Positions 58,641 through 64,000 of a DNA stretch of 64,000 nucleotides are shown here, in pieces (positions within the stretch are counted from its first letter, which is position 1; every line of letters begins with the position of its first letter). The notes below the pieces were generated by a model. The model ran no database searches. It had not been told where the DNA came from and saw only the letters and a program-made list of their open reading frames with translations. Both the position numbers and the translations under genes were made by a program. The DNA comes from PALSA-505 sp963702235 (GTDB taxonomy: Bacteria > Actinomycetota > Actinomycetes > Streptosporangiales > Streptosporangiaceae): positions 310,001 through 374,000 of the forward strand of contig CAVPBZ010000018.1 of the NCBI GenBank assembly GCA_963702235.1. Direction: 5' to 3'.

Positions 58641-58659
58641 GGGTCTTGCCGCAAGCCCC
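58641..58659. promoter_or_regulatory. rifamycin-associated element (RAE)
   Basis: GGGTCTTGCCGCAAGCCCC differs at one position from the inverse of the published 19-bp RAE (GGGGCTTGCGGCAAGGCCC). On the rox strand a -10-like CATAAT lies 19 bp downstream of the TTGCGG inside the element. RAEs mark genes switched on by rifamycins in actinomycetes, and the distance to rox (~70 bp) is normal. Confidence 0.85.
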
Positions 58660-58792
58660 CCGGTGCGCTATAGGTTGAGAGTGGAGGGGAGGGGGTACTC
58701 TCCTTTCCCTTTATCGTCCGCTGTGGACGGACAACCTCCTCGCGAAGCGGCGGCGCGCCGCGTGCCATCCCATTCCGGCCTGCGCCGACTCG

Positions 58793-58810
58793 TGTTACTA
58801 TCCAGTAACA
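58793..58810. promoter_or_regulatory. TetR-type palindrome before the acyl-CoA dehydrogenase
   Basis: TGTTACT-ATCC-AGTAACA is a perfect 7-bp inverted repeat with a 4-bp spacer, 64 bp before the dehydrogenase start. It has the TTAC...GTAA form typical of TetR repressors of fatty-acid degradation genes. The repressor gene is not in the window. Confidence 0.6.
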
Positions 58811-58873
58811 TATGCTTCGCCGCTGGGAGGCCCGGCGGAGCGCCGCGCGCATAGCCATCGCGAGGAGAGCACC

Positions 58874-60109
58874 ATGAGCACTGACGCCGCCCCCGACGGC
58901 GCCTTCTCCCTGGATCTGAGCGCCGATGTCCGCGAGATGCGGGACTGGGTGCACCAGTTCGCCGCCGACGTGATCCGCCCCGCCGGCGCCGAGTGGGATG
59001 AGCGCGAGGAAACCCCGTGGCCGGTCCTCGAGGAGGCGGCCAAGATCGGGCTGTACTCGCTGGACTTCTTCGCCCAGCAGTGGTTCGAGCCGAGCGGGCT
59101 CGGCATTCCGGTCGCCTTCGAGGAACTGTTCTGGGGCGACGCGGGCATCGGGCTGTCGCTGGTCGGCAGCGGCCTGGCCGCGGTCTCGGTGTCCAGCACG
59201 GGCACGCCCGAGCAGATCGGCGAGTGGATACCGCAGATGTTCGGCGGCCCCGGTGACGTGAAGCTGGGCGCCTTCTGCTCGTCCGAGCCCGACGCGGGCA
59301 GCGACGTCGGGGCCATCCGGACCCGGGCCGTCTACAGCGAGGCCACCGACGAGTGGACGCTGAACGGCACCAAGACCTGGGCCACCAACGGCGGCATCGC
59401 CGACGTGCACGTGATAGTGGCCTCGGTCGAACCTGAGCTCAAGACCCGCGGCCAGGCCAGCTTCATCGTGCCGCCCGGCACGCCCGGCCTGTCCCAGGGG
59501 CAGAAGTTCCGCAAGCACGGGATCCGGGCCTCGCACACCGCCGAGGTAGTGCTCGACGACGTCAAGGTGCCGGGCCGCTGCCTGGTCGGCGGCAAGGAGA
59601 AGCTGGACGCCCGGCTGGCCCGGGTCCGCGAGGGCGGCCGGGGCGGCGAGCAGGCGGCCATGCGGACGTTCGAGGCGTCCCGGCCCAGCGTGGCCGCGAT
59701 GGCGGTCGGCGTGGCCCGGGCCGCGGTGGAGTACGCCACCGAGTACTCCAGGAACCGGGTCCAGTTCGGCCGCCCGATCGGGCAGAACCAGGGCGTCGCG
59801 TTCATGCTCGCCGACATGCAGGCGTCGGTGGACGCCGCGCGCCTGCTGACCTGGCGGGCAGCCTGGATGGCGCGCAACGGCCGGCGCTTCACCAACGCTG
59901 AGGGCTCGATGTCCAAGCTGGTCGCGGGGGAGACCGCCGTGCGGGTTACCGAGCAGGCCATCCAGATTCTCGGCGGCAACGGCTACACCCGCGAGTACCC
60001 GGTGGAGCGCTGGCACCGCGACGCCAAGATCTTCACGATCTTCGAGGGCACCTCAGAAATCCAGCGCATGCTCATCGGCCGCGCCGTCACCGGCCTCGAC
60101 GTCCGGTAG
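58874..60109 (+). CDS. acyl-CoA dehydrogenase
   Basis: A 411-residue FAD enzyme from ATG 58874 (GAGGAG upstream). N-terminal helical bundle, then the beta domain with LGAFCSSEPDAGSDVGAIRT and TWATNGGIADVHVIVA, and the C-terminal bundle with QFGRPIGQNQGVAFMLADM and QILGGNGYTREYPVERWHRDAKIFTIFEGTSEIQR. The Glu of IFEGTSEIQR is the catalytic base position. It dehydrogenates an acyl-CoA. A TetR-like palindrome sits in the promoter. Confidence 0.93.
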   Translation: MSTDAAPDGAFSLDLSADVREMRDWVHQFAADVIRPAGAEWDEREETPWPVLEEAAKIGLYSLDFFAQQWFEPSGLGIPVAFEELFWGDAGIGLSLVGSGLAAVSVSSTGTPEQIGEWIPQMFGGPGDVKLGAFCSSEPDAGSDVGAIRTRAVYSEATDEWTLNGTKTWATNGGIADVHVIVASVEPELKTRGQASFIVPPGTPGLSQGQKFRKHGIRASHTAEVVLDDVKVPGRCLVGGKEKLDARLARVREGGRGGEQAAMRTFEASRPSVAAMAVGVARAAVEYATEYSRNRVQFGRPIGQNQGVAFMLADMQASVDAARLLTWRAAWMARNGRRFTNAEGSMSKLVAGETAVRVTEQAIQILGGNGYTREYPVERWHRDAKIFTIFEGTSEIQRMLIGRAVTGLDVR

Positions 60110-60154
60110 CCATACGACCTGTGGATGCAGGGTCGCTCTGGCCGGTGGCCAGGC

Positions 60155-60214
60155 GTTAACGCTCTGTAGTGGCGGGGTCGAATTGTTGACGCTCTGTAGT
60201 GGCAGGGCCATACT
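60155..60214 (+). promoter_or_regulatory. duplicated promoter/operator element
   Basis: A 23-bp block (GTTAACGCTCTGTAGTGGCG... at 60155 and GTTGACGCTCTGTAGTGGCA... at 60185) repeats with a 30-bp period and two mismatches. The second copy gives TTGACG (60186-60191), 17 bp, CATACT (60209-60214), a good housekeeping-type promoter for the gene at 60314. The first copy has a weaker -10. Confidence 0.6.
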
Positions 60215-60313
60215 GATGGCGGTATAGGACGTATGCCCGCATTTGACACGCACCCGGGCTGGTAGCTGCAGCTGAGCAGCGCGCACCGTACGCCGGGGAC
60301 CGAGGAGGTTGCC

Positions 60314-60574
60314 ATGAGTACCGGGGTCACCGACACCGGCTACCTGTACCAGCTCATCCTGCGCGGCGAGTGCGGGCCGCTCGTGGCAGGGTTGTTCGGC
60401 GACGTCATGATCGAACCCGCCGACGGCCGGACGAGCATGATCTTCTGCGTCCAGGACGACAGCGAACTCCGCGGCCTGCTTGACCGGATCCAGAATCTTG
60501 AACTCCACCTGATCACCCTCAACGAGATCGGCAGCATCGGACCTGTAGCTCCGTGTTCCGTCTCTATTCGGTGA
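60314..60574 (+). CDS. small hypothetical protein
   Basis: An 86-residue protein from ATG 60314 with a strong ribosome site (GAGGAGG). GYLYQLILRGECGPLVAGLFGDVMIEPADGRTSMIFCVQDDSELRGLLDRIQNLELHLITLNEIG forms a compact alpha/beta unit of beta-strand and helix alternation. No family is recognised. The duplicated promoter upstream suggests strong or controlled expression. Confidence 0.7.
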   Translation: MSTGVTDTGYLYQLILRGECGPLVAGLFGDVMIEPADGRTSMIFCVQDDSELRGLLDRIQNLELHLITLNEIGSIGPVAPCSVSIR

Positions 60575-60624
60575 GGGCCGGGAAACAACCGAAGACAACC
60601 ACCAGCCAGCGGGCATGCGCGAAA

Positions 60625-60705
60625 TGGCCCCGCCGGGACGTCCCCGCGGGGCCACTGCGCCTGGTCCGGCCCTGGCGGCGGCCGTCGCGACGGCCGCCGC
60701 CAGGG
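60625..60705. terminator. two strong hairpins between convergent genes
   Basis: TGGCCCCGC (60625-60633) pairs with GCGGGGCCA (60646-60654) around an inner GGGAC/GTCCC. The block 60670-60705 is a perfect 36-bp palindrome, with 18 bp on each arm. They separate the small gene and the minus-strand sedolisin and should stop transcription from both sides. Confidence 0.75.
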
Positions 60706-60713
60706 TGTGCGGA

Positions 60714-62799
60714 TCAGAACTTGGAGAGCGTCGCGATGAATTTCGCGCTCGGGGATCCGAGCCCGGTCATGCCGTCGAATCCCGGCGCGGTGGTCAGCGT
60801 CACGTTGCGCGTGGCGCAGTTGCCTGTCCCGTCGCAGTACGTCTCGGGGCCCGCGTAGTTGATCGTCCTGAGGCTGACGGCGTACCCGGCTGAGTTGTTC
60901 ACCGTGTTCAGGTAGTCGACCCGAATCACGGCCGCCGACAGCGGTTTCGCCGGCGGCAGGATGTCGTTGAAGGCCGCCGGGGTCGCCGTGTAGGCCTTAT
61001 ACAGGACGGGGTTGAGGAAGCCGAGCGGACTGCCCGCGGCCTGGTCGGCATCGGCGATGACGCCAGCGAGCAGCGGCGAGGCGAGGCTGGTTCCGCCCAG
61101 CTTGTACTGGCCGTAGTGGACGCCGTCGGGGAATGTCTGGGTCTGCCCGATCAGCATCCCGCTTTGCGCGTCCGCGTCCATCGAGATGTCCGGCTCGACC
61201 CGCAACGGTACCGGGCCGAAGAGCGCCTGGTTGCGCAGCGCGAGTGCGGACGGCACGACCCCGGCCTGGTAGTAGGGCTGGGTGTAGTAGTAACTCGTTC
61301 CGCCGGCGCTGCCTGCCTGCCAGGCCAGGGTGCCCGCCGGCGTGGTCGCGGAGCCGCAGTTCGTCTCCTTGGACGTGCAGAGCACCTGCTTGGCGGTTGA
61401 CCAGCCGTACTCGGCCGCACGGGCGCCGGCGGAGTTCACCTCGAGCGTGGTCCCGCCGACGGCGGTGATGAACGGGCTGCTCGCCGGGTAGTCGGGAGCG
61501 GCTATCCCGGAAATGGCGAAGTTGTCACCGAAGTCGCCACTGGAGAACAGCACGCTGACGCCGGTAGCGTCCGCGAGCATGAACGTGTTGTCGAAGGCGG
61601 TCTTGGTCGAGGCGTCGGTGAGCAGGTCGCCCAGCGTATCGCCCCACGAGTTGCTCACGACGGACGCGCCGCTGGTGACCGCCGTCTGCAGGGCCGCCAG
61701 CAGGCTCGAGTCGAAGCAGTCCTGCGCGCCGACGAACTCGATGTTCGCCCCGGGCGCCATCGCGTGCGAGGACTCCACGTCGAGTGACTGCTCAGAGAAC
61801 CAGCCACTGGCGGCACACACGGACTCGTTGCCGACCGTAGCGGGCGAGACGTTGGTGAACTGGGCCGAGGCCAGCGGGTGCGAGGGGTCGTTCAGCGAGT
61901 AGTACTTCTGGGCATCGGCCAGCAGCGTCGGCGAGTCGTACGCGTCGACGATCGCTATAGTCACGCCCTTGCCGGCGGTCGCGGACGCGCCGAGCCCGTA
62001 CGCACTGCGGAGCTGATCCGGCTTGTACCCGCAGATGTCGTAGGGCAGCGGGTGGGTGTAGGGCTTGTAGAGCGAGTCCGAATCCTTGGTGTCGATCTTC
62101 TGACCCCAGTACGCCGAGCACGGCTGGGGGTTGCGGAAGCCGGCGGGCGGCGCCGGCTCCTGGGACGGACTGGCTGCCGGGGCGGCCTGCGCACTGGCCT
62201 GCCGCGCGAGGCCGTTCACGGCCAGGTACTGGTTAACACCGACGACGCCGGAGACCGCACCGGACAGCGACGACGGGACCGTCATCGCGGTGCTGGCGAG
62301 CCGCACCTTGTGCCGGTTCACGGTGTAGTAGCCGAGCTTCACGCCGAAAGCGTGCTCAACGGTGCCGCGCCGGCCCCTGGGCCGGTACGAACAGGCGGTC
62401 CTTCGGGACCGACCCGACGGTGAATCCCTGCTGGCGAAGCCAGGACTCGGCCTTGCTGACCGAGGCGGTCGTCGGCCCGAACCGGGACTCCCAGGCCGCG
62501 TCGGTGAGGAAGTGGCGGTACTGCGCCGAGCCCGGGGTCGAGACCGCACGGACGAACGCCTGCGCGCCCGAGGCGTTCCGCAGCGACAGCAGCAGGTCGA
62601 AGCTCACCGGGCTGGTGGCCGCGACGCTGCCAGCGGGGTGCGCGCGCGCCTGGGCAGGCGCGAGCGAGCCCTTCAGCACCAGCCGGTGCGATCCGGGTGT
62701 CGGGTGTGCGGAAGTGGCGGCCGCGGCCGCGGTCCCCGCCATGAACGATATGGCCAGCCCTACGGACCCGGTCAGGGCCCACCATCGGGCAGCTCTCAT
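60714..62799 (-). pseudogene. S53 sedolisin with pro-kumamolisin domain, frameshifted
   Basis: From ATG 62799 (AGGAGG upstream) a signal peptide and activation prodomain are read (SHRLVLKGSLAPAQA, SPVSFDLLLSLRNASGAQAFVRAVSTPGSAQYRHFLTDAAWESRFGPT, VSKAESWLRQQGFTVGSVPKDRLFV). The frame breaks near 62365. A one-base shift continues with GTVEHAFGVKLGYYTVNRHKVRLAS and the catalytic domain: Glu and Asp in SEQSLDVESS, Asp in FSSGDFGDN and Ser in GGTSLASPLLAG. All catalytic residues survive, so this is one recent indel or a sequence error in an otherwise intact protease gene. Confidence 0.85.
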
Positions 62800-63048
62800 A
62801 ACTTGCCTCCTACGGGCATGTTTGTGCGAGGTGTGTCAGCGGGGGCCTGGTGGGACACTAAAGGACTGCCGCCGGTCCAGACAATGGGCCCGGCCCGCCT
62901 GCCGCCGGATCGTAATGCCGGGCCCGGCAGGAATAGGCGAGGAGATCTTCGCCGTTGCAGCCCGTAGCGTCCCATTCCTTTCCAGGTCCCCGCCGCGCCG
63001 GTGCCGGCTCGCCGGAAGCCTACGAAGACGGATCCGAGGCAAGGCGCG

Positions 63049-64000
63049 GTGGTTAAGCGCTTGTGGCACGTGGCCGGTCAGCTGGCCAGGATGGTGCAGC
63101 ACCAGCGGCGCGAACTCGTGCCGGATGCGGTCCTGGCCGGCACCGGGATCGCCGTTACGGCCGGCTCGGCCGGCCGCGGCAGCGCCACGCGCGCGGACGG
63201 CTTCCTCCAGCACCGCGGGCTGATCGCCTTCTCGGCCGGCTGCGCGATGGCAGAGGTGGCGGTGCTGACCGCGCTCGCGCCGGCCGCCCGGTCGCTGGCG
63301 GCCCAGGTCACCGCGCCGCCGCCGCTGGCGGTGTTTCACGACCTGAGGTGGCTGTTCGGCTACAACCGGTCGTGGCTTCAGTTCGCGGCCGGCGCGCTCA
63401 TCCTGCTGGCCGGCCGTTCCGTCCTGAACACGATCATGGTGGAGCTGGCCTGGCCGCGCGACCTGCGGGCACCTCGGCCGCTGCGGATGTTCGCGGTCAG
63501 CATGGAGTTCACGCTGGTGGCCGCGCTGCTGCTGGTGCCGATCACCACGCTGGTGTTCGGCGTGGCCGTGCTGCCGTTCTCCTGGCCGTTCCTGGCGGCG
63601 GTGCCCGTGCTGCTGGCCATCGCCCTGCCGCTGAGCCACGGCGGGCTGTCGCCCGCGTGGTGGCGGCGGCTGCCGCCGCCGCGCGCGGCCGGCTGGATGC
63701 TGGCCTGCTTCGCTGAGTATTCGCTGCTGGCGGTCGTGATCACGCGGGTGCCGCCGGCCGGCATCGTCGCCGTCGCCGGGCTGGCTGGCGTCCTCAACGC
63801 CCGGGCCTGGTACGGGCTGACCGCGGCGGTGGCACGGCCGCGGTCAAGGCCGCACCCGCTGCTGGCCTGGATCCCGGTCGCGCCGCTGGTCGCGATCAGC
63901 GTCTTCGCGCTGGCCATCGGGACGACCCGGCTGATCTTCGACATGGCCGGCAGCGCGCCGCAGACAGGCCTGGCCGCGGCCTCCGCGGGCTTCGCGGCGG
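63049..64000 (+). CDS. multi-pass membrane protein, partial at window end
   Basis: From GTG 63049 the frame is open to the end of the window (317 codons) with dense G/C third positions. It shows several hydrophobic segments, e.g. FAAGALILLAGRSVL, MEFTLVAALLLVPITTLVFGVAVLPF, FLAAVPVLLAIALPL and VAPLVAISVFALAIGTTRL. Arg-rich N-terminal cytoplasmic stretches follow the start. I do not recognise a family, and the 3' end is outside the window. Confidence 0.7.
   Translation, partial: MVKRLWHVAGQLARMVQHQRRELVPDAVLAGTGIAVTAGSAGRGSATRADGFLQHRGLIAFSAGCAMAEVAVLTALAPAARSLAAQVTAPPPLAVFHDLRWLFGYNRSWLQFAAGALILLAGRSVLNTIMVELAWPRDLRAPRPLRMFAVSMEFTLVAALLLVPITTLVFGVAVLPFSWPFLAAVPVLLAIALPLSHGGLSPAWWRRLPPPRAAGWMLACFAEYSLLAVVITRVPPAGIVAVAGLAGVLNARAWYGLTAAVARPRSRPHPLLAWIPVAPLVAISVFALAIGTTRLIFDMAGSAPQTGLAAASAGFAA

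Noticed and set aside
1..64000. CRISPR arrays, tRNA or rRNA genes
   Set aside because: No regularly spaced repeats of 25-40 bp in series and no clover-leaf T-arm motif flanked by stems were found on reading both strands.

Overview
This is a high-GC actinomycete chromosome window. Coding frames have strongly G/C-biased third positions and many GTG starts. It carries actinomycete marker genes: a SepH (DUF3071) division protein, a divergent isocitrate lyase / RamB-type regulator pair, an AfsR-like NB-ARC/TPR regulator and a rifampicin monooxygenase preceded by a rifamycin-associated element. A filamentous soil actinomycete is likely; I cannot name genus or species. No rRNA, tRNA, CRISPR array or replication origin was seen.

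Layout. 0-1.5 kb: a decayed secreted phosphoesterase and an unplaced small frame. 1.7-8.9 kb: class III aminotransferase, a four-gene polyamine/spermidine-type ABC importer (ATPase, Tat lipoprotein, two permeases) and an MGT-type glycosyltransferase, closed by a hairpin terminator. 8.9-10.5 kb: a sedolisin (S53) protease. 10.6-12.1 kb: cold-shock-like protein, a MazF/ribbon-helix-helix toxin-antitoxin pair with a 23-bp palindromic operator, and a third RHH-like protein. 12.2-22.5 kb: an amine-catabolism neighbourhood with two small-molecule kinases, an FAD amine oxidase, an SDR, an APC permease, a dimethylglycine-dehydrogenase-like FAD/GcvT enzyme, a GntR/HutC regulator and a frameshifted surE. 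Three genes or operons here share a palindrome of the form TGG-N5-CCA. 22.5-25.2 kb: VOC protein, zinc alcohol dehydrogenase, and a two-gene putative toxin-antitoxin unit whose nucleotidyltransferase is frameshifted in a G-run.

25.3-30.4 kb is a nested insertion-sequence island: an IS630 transposase is split by an IS3 element with a 3-bp target duplication, and an IS21 element (istAB) abuts it. 30.9-39.9 kb: hypothetical proteins, the XRE-NB-ARC-TPR regulator, an orphan branched-chain-type solute-binding lipoprotein, a membrane protein, DUF4287, a MocA-type oxidoreductase and a VOC protein. 40-45 kb: an MMPL exporter divergent from a two-component system. 45.7-50 kb: FTR1 iron permease under an IdeR-like iron box, a cupin, and secreted or membrane proteins. 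50.2-54.4 kb: sepH, aceA and a ramB-like gene. 54.4-60.1 kb: enoyl-CoA hydratase, SRPBCC, MntP-like, a membrane protein, rox with its RAE, and an acyl-CoA dehydrogenase behind a TetR-type palindrome. 60.1-64 kb: a small protein behind a duplicated promoter, strong terminators, a second, frameshifted sedolisin, and a partial membrane protein running off the end.

Four genes (phosphoesterase, surE, nucleotidyltransferase, second sedolisin) carry frame breaks. These are either real decay or residual indel errors in the assembly, and raw reads would settle which.
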